From positions 1 to 64,000 of the forward strand of contig DATJOJ010000065.1 in the NCBI GenBank assembly GCA_035507035.1: a DNA stretch of 64,000 nucleotides. Direction: 5' to 3'. Below are positions 54,573 through 63,755 of the stretch, piece after piece. The stretch is from DATJOJ01 sp035507035 (GTDB lineage: Bacteria; Acidobacteriota; Terriglobia; Terriglobales; Acidobacteriaceae). The notes beneath the pieces are model-generated. The model saw only the letters and a program-made list of their open reading frames with translations. It was not told where the DNA came from and did not search any database. The position numbers were made by a program, and so were the translations under genes. How positions within the stretch are numbered: the stretch's first letter is position 1; the number at the start of each line of letters is the position of its first letter.

Positions 54573-56054
54573 ATGCCGTCAGGTGTGAAAACTGAAGTCC
54601 GCACTTATCAGATGTTCGTGAATGGCGAGTGGATCGACAGCAAGTCGAACCAGACCTTCCCTGTCTACGATCCCGCTACAGAAGAAGTGATCGCTCAAGT
54701 CCCAGATGCCAGTGCCGATGACGTGAATCGCGCGGTTACCGCGGCTAAAGCTGCTTTTGAGACTGGCCCATGGTCTACGACCACTGCGCAAGAACGAGGC
54801 CGGGTTCTGTTCCGCCTGGCGGAGAAGATTCGACAGAACGCTGCAATGCTCGCCGAGTTGGAATGCCGCAATACTGGCAAACCGATCGTCGAGGCAGAGT
54901 TCGACATCGCCGACGTTTCAACCTGTTTTGAATATTATGGCGGGTTAGCGACCAAGATTCTGGGATTCGTAAATCCCGTTCCCGACAACGCCGTGAGCCT
55001 CTCCTTGAAAGAACCCGTCGGCGTCGCCGGACAAATTATTCCTTGGAACTATCCACTGTTAATGGCCGCATGGAAGCTGGCTCCAGCTCTCGCAGCGGGA
55101 TGCACTTGCGTTCTCAAGCCCGCCGAGCAAACTCCGCTTACGGCTCTCGAGATCGCGAATTGGTTTGCCGATATTGGGCTGCCTCCTGGCGTGGTGAATA
55201 TCGTCACTGGTTTTGGCGAGACGTGCGGCTCGCCGCTCGTCCAGCACCCCGATGTCAATAAAATTGCCTTCACCGGCAGCGCAGCCGTAGGAAAAATCAT
55301 CGTCAAGCAAGCCGCCGACACGGTAAAACGCGTGACCCTGGAACTCGGCGGGAAATCTCCCAACATTTTTTTCGCTGACGCCGACTTCGAAGCTGCCATC
55401 GATGGTGCCCTCTTCGGCGTCTTCATTAATCAAGGAGAAGTTTGCTCGGCCGGCAGCCGCATCCTTGTGCAAAAGCCGATCTATAAGAAATTTGTCGATG
55501 CCATGACCGAGAAGGCCAAGAAAATCACCCTCGGCTCGCCGCTTGAACGCGAAACCAAGATGGGGCCGCTGGTCAGCAAAGAACAATATGACCGGGTTCG
55601 CTCTTATCAGGATCTCGGGAAGAAGGAAGCCAAGCTGGCCACTGGCGGCGGCCGGGCTGAGAAATTCGCCAAAGGATTTTATGTCGAGCCAACGATTTTC
55701 TACGACGTTCCCAACAGCGCCCGCATTGCGCGCGAAGAAATCTTCGGCCCCGTGGCTTCAGTGATTCCCTTCGAAGACGAAAAAGATGCGGTGAAAATTG
55801 CTAACGACTCCGCCTATGGGCTCGCCGCTGCTGTCTGGACGCGCGACATCTTCAAAGCTTTTCGCGCAGTGAAGTCGCTGCGTTGCGGCATCGTCTGGGT
55901 GAATCACATGCAACCGACCTACGTTGAAGCCCCTTGGGGCGGATACAAACAATCTGGTTTCGGCCGCGAGCTTGGCCCCTGGGGCATCGAGGAATATCTC
56001 GAAACCAAGCAAGTATTCATCAACCTGAACGAACAGCCCATTGGCTGGTACTGA
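54573..56054 (+). CDS. Aldehyde dehydrogenase (betaine/aminobutyraldehyde dehydrogenase-like)
   Basis: NAD-dependent aldehyde oxidation. The 493 residues start VRTYQMFVNGEWIDSKSNQTF and include the coenzyme site IPWNYPLLMAAWKLAPALAAG, FTGSAAVGK, the general-base Glu in LELGGKSPNI, the catalytic Cys in NQGEVCSAGSR, and the late EEIFGPVASVIPFED. The overall pattern fits the BetB, GbsA and PuuC-like group, which act on amino- or betaine-aldehydes. In this operon it would oxidise the semialdehyde or aminoaldehyde produced by the neighbouring transaminases. It starts 9 bp after the permease stop. Confidence 0.93.
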   Translation: MPSGVKTEVRTYQMFVNGEWIDSKSNQTFPVYDPATEEVIAQVPDASADDVNRAVTAAKAAFETGPWSTTTAQERGRVLFRLAEKIRQNAAMLAELECRNTGKPIVEAEFDIADVSTCFEYYGGLATKILGFVNPVPDNAVSLSLKEPVGVAGQIIPWNYPLLMAAWKLAPALAAGCTCVLKPAEQTPLTALEIANWFADIGLPPGVVNIVTGFGETCGSPLVQHPDVNKIAFTGSAAVGKIIVKQAADTVKRVTLELGGKSPNIFFADADFEAAIDGALFGVFINQGEVCSAGSRILVQKPIYKKFVDAMTEKAKKITLGSPLERETKMGPLVSKEQYDRVRSYQDLGKKEAKLATGGGRAEKFAKGFYVEPTIFYDVPNSARIAREEIFGPVASVIPFEDEKDAVKIANDSAYGLAAAVWTRDIFKAFRAVKSLRCGIVWVNHMQPTYVEAPWGGYKQSGFGRELGPWGIEEYLETKQVFINLNEQPIGWY

Positions 56055-56077
56055 GGACTGAAACCGATTTCTTGACC

Positions 56078-57439
56078 ATGGCAACCATTCACCTCCAAAC
56101 TACGATTCCCGGACCGAAGTCGAAAGCTCTATCGGAACGACGCGCTGCTGCGCTTCCTCGCGGGTTGTCGCATGGCACGCCGATTTACGCCGCGAAAGCG
56201 CAAGATGCCTGGCTGGAAGACGTGGACGGCAATCGCTACATTGATTTTGCGGGAGGAATCGGTTGCCTCAACGTCGGTCATCGCCAGGAACCGGTACTCT
56301 CGGCCATCCGCGAACAGTTGGATCATTTTCTGCACGTCTGCGTTCAAGTTACTCCCTACGAAAATTACGTTCGGCTCGCCGAGCGCATGAATGAAGTCAC
56401 GCCCGGAAACTTTCCCAAGAAAACTTTATTCGTGAACAGCGGAGCCGAAGCGGTAGAGAATGCGGTGAAAATCGCGCGCGCTCACACCGGGCGTTCGGGA
56501 ATCATCACTTTCGAAGACGCCTTCCACGGCCGCACCATGATGACGCTTGCGCTCACCAGCAAAACTCATCCTTATAAGGCCGGATTCGCGCCGTTTCCCG
56601 GCGATGTTTATCGCATTCCGTACGCCTATTGCTATCGCTGCTCTTATTCGCTCACTTATCCGTCGTGCGATCTTTTCTGCGCCCGCCACTTGGAAGACAC
56701 ATTCAAGCGGGTCGTTGCGTCGGAAGATGTAGCCGCCGTGATCGCCGAGCCCGTTTTGGGCGAAGGTGGATTCGTCGTTCCTCCCCCGGACTATTTCAAG
56801 ATGCTGATCGACATCTGCCACAAGCACGACGTTTTGTTTATCGCTGATGAAGTCCAAAGCGGCTTTGGCCGCACCGGCAAACTGTTTGCCTCTGAGCACT
56901 ATGGTATCGAGCCGGATATTCTGGTCTCGGCGAAATCGATTGGCGGCGGCCTTCCGCTCGCTGCCATCACCGGTCGAGCCGAAATCATGGATGCTCCGGG
57001 CCCTGGCGGTTTAGGTGGAACCTTCGCTGGAAATCCGGTCTCTTGTGCCGCGGCGCTGGCTGTCCTCGATCTCTTCGATCGCGGCGAACTTCTCACTCGC
57101 GCTAACGAAATCGGCCAGCGTTTTCAAAAACGCGCAAAAGATTGGCAGAAGCGGTGGCCGATCATCGGCGATGTTCGAGGCCTAGGCGGCATGCAGGCCA
57201 TCGAGCTGGTCAAGTCGCAGGAAACGCGCGAACCCGCAGCCGACGACACCCAACACATCTCCCAATATTGCTATGAGCACGGATTGATCACACTCACGGC
57301 CGGGTCGTACTCGAACGTGATTCGTGTTCTGGTCCCTCTGGTTGTCACCGACGACCAGATGGACGAAGGGCTCGATGTGCTGGAATCCGCGTTGAAACAA
57401 GTTTGGGAGAAGAAAGAAGCCGTCGCACAGACTGTTTAA
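56078..57439 (+). CDS. gabT: 4-aminobutyrate aminotransferase-like class III aminotransferase
   Basis: PLP enzyme converting GABA or a related omega-amino acid and 2-oxoglutarate to a semialdehyde and glutamate. The ATG at 56078 gives 453 residues; the frame reads back into the dehydrogenase gene but that is a shadow. Motifs are GIGCLNVGHRQEPVLSAI, FVNSGAEAVENAVKIAR, FEDAFHGRTMMTLALTSK, a Cys-rich insert YCYRCSYSLTYPSCDLFCA common in this subgroup, FIADEVQSGFGRTGK and the PLP lysine in ILVSAKSIGGGLPLAA. It begins 23 bp after the dehydrogenase stop, so co-transcription is near certain. Confidence 0.93.
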   Translation: MATIHLQTTIPGPKSKALSERRAAALPRGLSHGTPIYAAKAQDAWLEDVDGNRYIDFAGGIGCLNVGHRQEPVLSAIREQLDHFLHVCVQVTPYENYVRLAERMNEVTPGNFPKKTLFVNSGAEAVENAVKIARAHTGRSGIITFEDAFHGRTMMTLALTSKTHPYKAGFAPFPGDVYRIPYAYCYRCSYSLTYPSCDLFCARHLEDTFKRVVASEDVAAVIAEPVLGEGGFVVPPPDYFKMLIDICHKHDVLFIADEVQSGFGRTGKLFASEHYGIEPDILVSAKSIGGGLPLAAITGRAEIMDAPGPGGLGGTFAGNPVSCAAALAVLDLFDRGELLTRANEIGQRFQKRAKDWQKRWPIIGDVRGLGGMQAIELVKSQETREPAADDTQHISQYCYEHGLITLTAGSYSNVIRVLVPLVVTDDQMDEGLDVLESALKQVWEKKEAVAQTV

Positions 57440-57453
57440 GAACTTAGGAAAAC

Positions 57454-58947
57454 ATGATGCCCGTTGCTGCACCTTCAATCACGAAAGTTTCCAACTACGT
57501 TAGTGGGGCGTGGGTCGAATCGTCCGCGTCCGAGTACATGGACGTAACAAACCCTGCGACCGGCGAGGTCATTGCTAGAACACCGTTATCGAGCGCCGAC
57601 GAAGTTGCCGCCGCGGTCGAAGCCGCCGCCGCTGCCTATCCCGCATGGCGCCGCACTCCGCCGGAAGATCGCATCCAGCCACTGTTCAAGCTGAAGCAGC
57701 TTCTCGAAGCTCACATCGACGAACTGGGACGCATCATCACCGAGGAAAACGGCAAGACTTTCACCGAAGCGAAGGCCGAACTGCGCCGTGCCATCGAGAA
57801 TGTCGAAGTCGCCTGCGGCATTCCCATGATGATGCAGGGCTACAACCTCGAAGACGTAGCTAGCGGTATCGACGAAATGATGATCCGCCAGCCGCTGGGT
57901 GTGGTTGCAGCCATTACGCCGTTCAACTTTCCGGGCATGATTCCGTTCTGGTTTCTGCCTTACGCGATCGCCTGTGGAAATACGTTTGTCCTCAAGCCAT
58001 CGGAGCGCGTTCCGCTCACCATGCGCCGCGCCTTCGAATTGCTTGAGCAGACCGGCTTGCCCAAAGGCGTAGTCAACCTCGTCAACGGCGGCAAAGACGC
58101 GGTGAACGCGCTCATCGATCATCCCAAAGTTCGAGCCATCAGTTTTGTCGGATCGACACCGGTTGCGAAGCACGTTTATGCTCGCGCCGGGGCCAACGGC
58201 AAGCGTGCCCAATGTCAGGGGGGCGCGAAGAATCATGTCATCATCCTCCCCGACGCCGACATGAAGATGGCAACCCAGATCATCAGCGACAGCGCTTTCG
58301 GCTGCGCGGGACAACGATGCCTCGCAGTTTCCGTGGCCGTCACGATTGGTGACGCTCAGAAGACTTTTCGCGATTCCATCTCCGATGCAGCTGCAAACTT
58401 ACGTGTGGGAAACGGACTGGACGACGGCGTTCAAATGGGGCCGGTGATTTCTCAGCAGAGCAAATCTAGGGTCGAGTCCCTGATCGCCGTCGGCGAAAAG
58501 CAGGGAGCTAAAGTCCTGCTCGATGGCCGTAACGCAAAAGTTTCGAAATACGAAGCAGGAAGTTTCGTCAAGCCGACCATCCTCGACAATCTGCCAATCA
58601 CCAGCGATCTTGCCGATGCGGAAATCTTTGGCCCTGTTCTCAGCCTGATTCACGCGAACGATATGGACGAAGCGTTGCAATTTCTCGAACACAGCCCATA
58701 TGGCAATCAAGCATCGCTGTTTACTTCGAGCGGCGCAGCGGCAAGGAGATTTCGCTACGAAGCCCCGGCCGGCAACATCGGCATTAACATCGGCGTCGCT
58801 GCTCCTATGGCCTATTTCCCGTTCAGCGGCTGGAAGGACAGCTTCTTCGGCATCATGCACGGACAGGGCCGAGACGCAGTCGAGTTTTACACCGAGAAGA
58901 AAGTTGTCGTCGAGCGCTGGGCGAAAGAACATTCGCGCAAGTTCTAA
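57454..58947 (+). CDS. mmsA: (Methyl)malonate-semialdehyde dehydrogenase, CoA-acylating
   Basis: Converts methylmalonate or malonate semialdehyde to propionyl- or acetyl-CoA with NAD and CoA. The 497 residues include the family traits PLGVVAAITPFNFPGMIPFWFLP, FVLKPSERVPLT, SFVGSTPVAKHVY, QCQGGAKNHVIILPDAD (where usual ALDHs have ELGG.. and this family has GAKNH) and the catalytic Cys in GCAGQRCLAVSVAV. Malonate semialdehyde is the product of beta-alanine transamination, so it fits as the step after the aminotransferases next to it. It begins 14 bp after gabT. Confidence 0.95.
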   Translation: MMPVAAPSITKVSNYVSGAWVESSASEYMDVTNPATGEVIARTPLSSADEVAAAVEAAAAAYPAWRRTPPEDRIQPLFKLKQLLEAHIDELGRIITEENGKTFTEAKAELRRAIENVEVACGIPMMMQGYNLEDVASGIDEMMIRQPLGVVAAITPFNFPGMIPFWFLPYAIACGNTFVLKPSERVPLTMRRAFELLEQTGLPKGVVNLVNGGKDAVNALIDHPKVRAISFVGSTPVAKHVYARAGANGKRAQCQGGAKNHVIILPDADMKMATQIISDSAFGCAGQRCLAVSVAVTIGDAQKTFRDSISDAAANLRVGNGLDDGVQMGPVISQQSKSRVESLIAVGEKQGAKVLLDGRNAKVSKYEAGSFVKPTILDNLPITSDLADAEIFGPVLSLIHANDMDEALQFLEHSPYGNQASLFTSSGAAARRFRYEAPAGNIGINIGVAAPMAYFPFSGWKDSFFGIMHGQGRDAVEFYTEKKVVVERWAKEHSRKF

Positions 58948-58987
58948 CCAAGGCAACTCACTAGAGGGCACAGAGGTTTACAGACTT

Positions 58988-60283
58988 ATGTCCGACACCA
59001 TTCAAAAGTATAAAGACTACGTCATGACCGGCTTCATGAAGTCGGTTGTGCCCCTGGTCGTCGACCGCGCAACTGGAGCGACTATCACGGACGTAAACGG
59101 GCGCGAGTATCTCGACTGCTTCGCGGGAATTTCCGTCGTCAACGCCGGCCACAACAATCCAGCTGTGATTGCCGCGGCGAAAGCGCAAATGGACAAGTTG
59201 GTCCATTGCTCGTCCTACATCTACCACGTGCAGCCGGTTGCAGACCTTGCAGAGAAGCTGGCCCAGGTCGCCCCGCGCGGCCTGACCAAAACATTCTTTG
59301 GCAACGGCGGTGCTGAAGCCATTGAAGGCGCGTTGAAGCTCGCACGGCTTTATACCGGCAAGCACGAATTCATCGCGCTGCAGGCGAGTTTTCATGGACG
59401 CAGTTGGGGCGCACTGAGTGTTACTGGCAATCTAGGCCGTAAGAAGCGCGGTGGCCCGTATGCTCCCGGAATCGCCTTTGCCCCGGCTCCATATGTCTAC
59501 CGTTCCCTCTGGCCCAAGGACCCCGAAGAATGCGGCCGCCAGTGCGCGCGATCAATCGACGACATCATCCGCTTCGCCACCTCCGGCGATGTCGCTGCGT
59601 TTATCGCGGAGCCAGTGATGGGCGAGGGCGGTATTCTTGTTCCGCCGCCAAACTACTTCAAAGAAGTGAAGAAGATTCTCGATCAGCACAACATCCTCTT
59701 TATCGCCGACGAAGTCCAATCCGGCTTCTGCCGCACTGGAAAGATGTTTGCCTACGAGCATTACGGCGTCGATCCGGACATTCTCGTCACCGCAAAGGGT
59801 ATTGCCGACGGCTTCCCGCTCAGCGCGTTCACGACTCGGCCCGAAATTGCGGCAGCATACAAACCTGGAGATCACTTATCCACCTTTGGCGGCAACCCCG
59901 TCTCTTGCGCCGCAGCACTCGCCAACATCGAATTCATGCAGAAAGAAAATCTCGCAGCCCGCGCCGCCGAGACAGGCGCTTACGTGATGAACAGGCTGCG
60001 AGACTTACAGAAGCAGAATCCGATTGTCGGCGACGTTCGCGGTTTAGGCTTAATGATCGGAGTCGAATTGATAAAGGACGAGAAGCTAACTCCTGCAGGC
60101 GCAGAAGCCGAAGCGATTCGCGAAGCACTTTTCAAAGCTGGCGTTCTAGTCGGCGTCGGAGGCGTCTACGGAAATGTCATCCGCTTCCAGCCTCCATTGG
60201 TGATTACAGGGCAACAGATCGATCGCGCTCTCCAGGCGTTTGCCGCCGCACTGCAGGAGATCACGCAGCCGGCAGCCGTCTAG
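58988..60283 (+). CDS. Class III omega-aminotransferase (beta-alanine/AGXT2-like)
   Basis: The ATG at 58988 gives 431 residues; the frame's extension back to 58700 is antisense-like shadow. Signature parts are LDCFAGISVVNAGHNNPAVIAA, FFGNGGAEAIEGALKLARLYTGKHEF, ALQASFHGRSWGALSVTG, FIADEVQSGFCRTGKMFAYEH, PLP-lysine ILVTAKGIADGFPLSAF and LSTFGGNPVSCAAALAN. This set is typical of alanine-glyoxylate (AGXT2) and beta-alanine-pyruvate or GABA transaminases. It lies 40 bp after mmsA, the enzyme that would use the malonate semialdehyde formed from beta-alanine. Which amino acid is preferred cannot be read from sequence. Confidence 0.92.
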   Translation: MSDTIQKYKDYVMTGFMKSVVPLVVDRATGATITDVNGREYLDCFAGISVVNAGHNNPAVIAAAKAQMDKLVHCSSYIYHVQPVADLAEKLAQVAPRGLTKTFFGNGGAEAIEGALKLARLYTGKHEFIALQASFHGRSWGALSVTGNLGRKKRGGPYAPGIAFAPAPYVYRSLWPKDPEECGRQCARSIDDIIRFATSGDVAAFIAEPVMGEGGILVPPPNYFKEVKKILDQHNILFIADEVQSGFCRTGKMFAYEHYGVDPDILVTAKGIADGFPLSAFTTRPEIAAAYKPGDHLSTFGGNPVSCAAALANIEFMQKENLAARAAETGAYVMNRLRDLQKQNPIVGDVRGLGLMIGVELIKDEKLTPAGAEAEAIREALFKAGVLVGVGGVYGNVIRFQPPLVITGQQIDRALQAFAAALQEITQPAAV

Positions 60284-60289
60284 CCGAGA

Positions 60290-61153
60290 TCAGATCTCGT
60301 CATCGTCATCTTTATCATCGGAGCTGCCAAGATTCTTCACCGGGCTCATGGCGCGACCATCGTTGGCGCGACGAATATCGATGTGTCCGTTTACGTTGGA
60401 AAGCTCAATCCTCGTCCGGCCGCTGCCTAATTCAGCGTGCAGATCGTGCCCGACCCAACGATGATGATTCACATGCAGCCCGAAATCATCGTCGATGCCG
60501 CCCGACACCGTAGACGCTTCGACCCTGGCGCTGGCATCCGATGGCAGCGTCACTTCCAGGCCGCCATTCACCGAGCTTAGCTGAATCGGATTCTCGCTCA
60601 ACTGCTGGAATTGCGCGTTCAGCTTGCCATTGACCGTCGAGAGCTCCAGCCTTCCCGTCAGATCTTGAACCGCCAACTTCCCATTCACGCACGACGCATG
60701 AACTTCCCCCGACACGCCATGCACATCCAGCGATCCATTCACCAGGCTGATCTCATCCAGCCGAGCATTGCGCGGCACCATCACCGTATATTCGACGCCG
60801 GCAGGATCATTCCATCCGCCATTAAAAGTGTGATCGTGGTCCGGGTACCGCGTGCGGATGGACACGAAATCGTTCTCCGCCTCAACCTCGATCTTCGTCT
60901 CGTCGAGCCGCTCTTTCGTGTTGGCATACTTCACCGCATCCACCTTGACCTCATTCTGGTCCCACGCGGTAATGTGTACTGACCCATTGAGGTTCTCCAG
61001 TTCGATCCGGCCATTCGCCGACAATGGGTAGCTATGATGGAACTCCTCGGTGAGTCTCCCCGGCCACGCTTGGGCTTGCAGCCCACCCAATAATGCGCAA
61101 ATTGTGCCTAGGACTGCCCCCATCCAGGTAGAAACGCGGCGTTGACGATGCAT
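60290..61153 (-). CDS. DUF4097-family secreted adhesin-like protein
   Basis: The ATG at 61153 is preceded by GAGGAGGAG and gives 287 residues with a signal peptide (STWMGAVLGTICALLGGLQAQA). The rest is a right-handed-helix-like series of short strands (NGRIELENLNGSVHITAWDQ, then LVNGSLDVHGVSGEVHASCVNGKLAVQDLTG...) typical of DUF4097/GLUG-like periplasmic proteins. The C-terminus is acidic (SSDDKDDDDEI). The function is unknown. It is convergent with the aminotransferase gene 7 bp away, which shows that the catabolic operon ends at 60283. Confidence 0.82.
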   Translation of the reverse strand: MHRQRRVSTWMGAVLGTICALLGGLQAQAWPGRLTEEFHHSYPLSANGRIELENLNGSVHITAWDQNEVKVDAVKYANTKERLDETKIEVEAENDFVSIRTRYPDHDHTFNGGWNDPAGVEYTVMVPRNARLDEISLVNGSLDVHGVSGEVHASCVNGKLAVQDLTGRLELSTVNGKLNAQFQQLSENPIQLSSVNGGLEVTLPSDASARVEASTVSGGIDDDFGLHVNHHRWVGHDLHAELGSGRTRIELSNVNGHIDIRRANDGRAMSPVKNLGSSDDKDDDDEI

Positions 61154-61217
61154 GGCTCCTCCTCGCGACACTGCATAGACGTCTCATACCGGAATTCGTG
61201 AGCTTGGTGACGCCACC

Positions 61218-61859
61218 ATGGGCCGTCGCATCTTAAGTCTCCCCATGCGCAATTTATTCTTCTATGTAACCTCCACACTGCTATTCCTGCCTGGCCCGGT
61301 CCAGGCTCAAACCCAATGTGGACAACCGATTACACACAGCCAGCAGGTTGTTTCCAGCTCACGCCTCAAGGGGGTTCCGGACTTCCATGAAGTTACCCCC
61401 AAGTTCTATCGTGGCGGCGAGCCCAGCCGTACCGGCTTCGAAAACCTACGAGAAATGGGCGTGGCAATGGTGATTGATCTGCGCGGAAACCGGGCTAGCG
61501 AACGCAAGGAAGTGAACCGCCTGGGCATGGAGTACGTGGCCATCCCTTGGCACTGCCCTTTTCCGCACGATGCGACCTTCGCCAAGTTTCTGACCTTAAT
61601 GCGCGCCAACTCCAACCGCAAAGTTTTCGTGCATTGTCGCCTCGGCGACGACCGCGTCGGCATGATGGTCGCGGCTTACCGTATGGCAGAGCAGGGATGG
61701 ACCGCCGAACAAGCCATGCAGGAAATGAAGTCATCCGGTTTCACCAGGTCGCACCACCTTATTTGTCCCGGCCTGGCTTCCTATGAACGACATTTCCCCG
61801 AACATTATCGAACCAGCCCAGCCTTCGCCGCTTTGCGCGAAGAGAAAAGTCCCCAATAA
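61218..61859 (+). CDS. Secreted dual-specificity/tyrosine phosphatase-like protein
   Basis: The 213-residue protein has a signal-type N-terminus (RNLFFYVTSTLLFLPGPVQAQ) and the HC(X)5R active-site motif as HCRLGDDRVG with Cys 140 and Arg 146. A preceding DLRGNRASERKE loop and YRGGEPSRTGFENLREMGV fit the DSP/PTP-like family that includes secreted or periplasmic phosphatases. Substrate could be phosphotyrosine, a phosphoinositide-like or sugar phosphate; it is not determined. It is divergent from the DUF4097 gene, with a 64-bp gap. Confidence 0.83.
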   Translation: MGRRILSLPMRNLFFYVTSTLLFLPGPVQAQTQCGQPITHSQQVVSSSRLKGVPDFHEVTPKFYRGGEPSRTGFENLREMGVAMVIDLRGNRASERKEVNRLGMEYVAIPWHCPFPHDATFAKFLTLMRANSNRKVFVHCRLGDDRVGMMVAAYRMAEQGWTAEQAMQEMKSSGFTRSHHLICPGLASYERHFPEHYRTSPAFAALREEKSPQ

Positions 61860-61951
61860 AGCCTGGCCCGACCTTCCCAGAAGTGCTAAGGCTTCCTGTA
61901 CTAGCGTGGCCATCTGTTCGCCAAAGAGAATAAGCCTTGAGGATAGGTCCG

Positions 61952-62269
61952 ATGTTAGGCAAAGTAGCCATCGGCTTTGCGTATTTTGTCGCCACTCTTT
62001 ACATCCTGTTGATTCTGCTGCCCGCGGATTACTGTTGGCAGCATGGATGCCACGGACCGGAACTCGATGGCTTCATGCCGGCTTTTTTTCTTTCTCCCTG
62101 GGGCGCAGTTTGTCTGGCCTTCACCTTGCGCAACGCGATAAAACAAACCCGACAAAAACCATCCTGGTCCTGGTTTTTCTGGGCTCTCGCCATTATTTTT
62201 GGAATTGTTCTCCTGGCTACGATTGCGTTCTTCGCGTGGATGATCTACGAAACTGCGGTTCATCGATAG
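61952..62269 (+). CDS. Small three-helix membrane protein
   Basis: The ATG at 61952 has AGGATAGG just upstream and gives 105 residues; a TTG at 61937 is the alternative. Three hydrophobic segments are visible (VAIGFAYFVATLYILLILL; PAFFLSPWGAVCLAFTL; WFFWALAIIFGIVLLATIAFFAWMI), with two Cys near the first loop (DYCWQHGCHGPE). I recognise no family. It stands alone between the phosphatase and an exonuclease gene. Confidence 0.6.
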   Translation: MLGKVAIGFAYFVATLYILLILLPADYCWQHGCHGPELDGFMPAFFLSPWGAVCLAFTLRNAIKQTRQKPSWSWFFWALAIIFGIVLLATIAFFAWMIYETAVHR

Positions 62270-62417
62270 AAACTTTCACGCCGCACGATCGCAGCCACAA
62301 ATCGCGTGAGGCTCGGCGGCGGTGATTGAGATCAGAAGCCACAGCAGCATTTCGATATAATCCCCGGCGAGGAAAGTTCGACGGTATCGCCACCTGCTCA
62401 CACCACGGAGTTTTGAC

Positions 62418-63284
62418 TTGAATGTTCACCTGCTCGACGGCACGTACGAACTCTTCCGGCACTACTACGCATTGCCCTCCGCACGCGATAACGACGGCCG
62501 AGAAGTCGCAGCGGTACGTGGCGTGCTTTCGTCTGTGCTCGGAATGATGAAAGCCGGTGCAACGCACGTTGCCGTCGCAACCGACCACGTCATCGAATCG
62601 TTTCGCAACCATCTCTGGCCGGGCTACAAAACCAGCGAAGGAGTCGAGCCCGAACTGCTGGCGCAGTTCCCGTTGCTGGAGGAAGTGCTTCAGGCAGCCG
62701 GCGTCGTGGTGTGGCCTATGGTCGAATTCGAGGCCGATGATGCGCTCGCCGCGGGTGCGAGCCTGGCAGCCGCCGATAAACGAGTCGAGCAGGTCATCAT
62801 CTGTACGCCCGACAAAGACCTCGCACAATGTGTTCGCGGCTCGCGCATTGTGCAGCTGAACCGTCGCACCAGAGCTACTCTTGACGAGCCCGCGATCGTA
62901 AAGAAATTCGGCGTTACACCAGCCTCGATTCCTGACTACCTTGCACTCGTTGGTGACTCGGCAGACGGCTACCCTGGTCTCCAAGGCTGGGGCGCAAAGT
63001 CGTCGGCAGCCGTACTCGCAAAGTTCATCCACTTGGAGGGTATTCCCAAAGACTGGAGCGAGTGGCGCGTCAACGCGATGAGCGCTAGTTCGCTCGCAGC
63101 CACGCTTTGCCGCGACTGGGATCAGGCGCTTCTGTTTCGTAAGCTCGCAACTCTCAGAACTGACATTCCTCTTTTCGACGATGTCGATGAGCTGCGATGG
63201 AATGGCCCGACTGCGGCATTCGACGCGATGGCAGCTCGACTCGACGCGGCCCGAACAGAGCGGCGACGCCCAACCACACGGTGA
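62418..63284 (+). CDS. 5'-3' exonuclease (FEN/Pol I N-terminal-like)
   Basis: The 288-residue protein starts at a TTG with GGAG 7 nt upstream; no in-frame ATG is near. It has the N-terminal catalytic core (VHLLDGTYELFRHYYALP, RGVLSSVLGMM, ATDHVIESFRNHLWPGYKTSE, EADDALAAGASL, ICTPDKDLAQCV) and the H3TH DNA-binding segment (VTPASIPDYLALVGDSADGYPGLQGWGAKSSAAVLAKF). This is a stand-alone flap-endonuclease-like enzyme, as found beside full-length PolA in many bacteria. It processes 5' flaps or RNA primers. It precedes the repeat-filled gap at the right end. Confidence 0.88.
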   Translation: MNVHLLDGTYELFRHYYALPSARDNDGREVAAVRGVLSSVLGMMKAGATHVAVATDHVIESFRNHLWPGYKTSEGVEPELLAQFPLLEEVLQAAGVVVWPMVEFEADDALAAGASLAAADKRVEQVIICTPDKDLAQCVRGSRIVQLNRRTRATLDEPAIVKKFGVTPASIPDYLALVGDSADGYPGLQGWGAKSSAAVLAKFIHLEGIPKDWSEWRVNAMSASSLAATLCRDWDQALLFRKLATLRTDIPLFDDVDELRWNGPTAAFDAMAARLDAARTERRRPTTR

Positions 63285-63326
63285 AGCGAGGACGCACGCG
63301 CGGAAAAATCAACGTCCCTCTCCAAC

Positions 63327-63744
63327 TTGTCATCACTCCCCCACTTGCCATCACACCCCCAATTTGCCATCACCTCCACCTTGTCATCCTGAGGAGCGCG
63401 CTTCTTGCGCGACGAAGGATCTATGGATTTGTCGAAACCTTGTCATCACCTCTCCCTTGTCATCCTGAGGAGCGCGCTTCTTGCGCGACGAAGAATCTAT
63501 GGATTTGTCGAAAACCTGCCATCACTCCCACCTTGTCATCCTGAGGAGCGACGCTTCTTGCCCAACGAAGGATCCATGGATTTGTCGGAAACTTGTCATC
63601 ACCTCTACCTTGTCATCCTGAGGAGCGCGCTTCTTGCGCGACGAAGGATCTATGGATTTGTCGAAAATTTGCCATCACCTCTCCCTTGTCATCCTGAGGA
63701 GCGCGCTTCTTGCGCGACGAAGGATCTATGGACTTGTCGAAAGC
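63327..63744. repeat. Five-copy 76-bp tandem repeat with internal palindrome
   Basis: Copies of TTGTCATCCTGAGGAGCG... begin at 63381, 63457, 63533, 63610 and 63686 (periods 76, 76, 77, 76). Each has a hairpin with outer arms ATCCT/AGGAT and inner CGCGC-TTCTT-GCGCG; the third copy has a broken inner stem. Between copies lies a shorter 18-bp unit (TTG(T/C)CATCACNNCNNCC), which is also repeated alone at 63327-63380. The gap of 615 bp (63285-63899) holds no gene other than spurious read-through of these repeats. Confidence 0.9.
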
Positions 63745-63755
63745 GGCAGAATGCA

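Noticed and set aside
55934..56077. 5' extension of gabT into the aldehyde dehydrogenase gene
   Set aside because: The added 48 residues overlap the dehydrogenase in another frame and match nothing; the ATG at 56078 gives a normal-length protein.
58700..58987. 5' extension of the last aminotransferase
   Set aside because: It is the shifted frame of mmsA; family similarity begins at the ATG at 58988.
59530..60513. A 327-codon plus-strand frame overlapping the last aminotransferase
   Set aside because: Out-of-frame, Arg/Ser-rich shadow of the aminotransferase and of the reverse strand of the DUF4097 gene.
63327..63744. CRISPR array
   Set aside because: Units of 76 bp are repeated throughout with no unique spacers, the palindrome is REP-like, and no cas gene is present.
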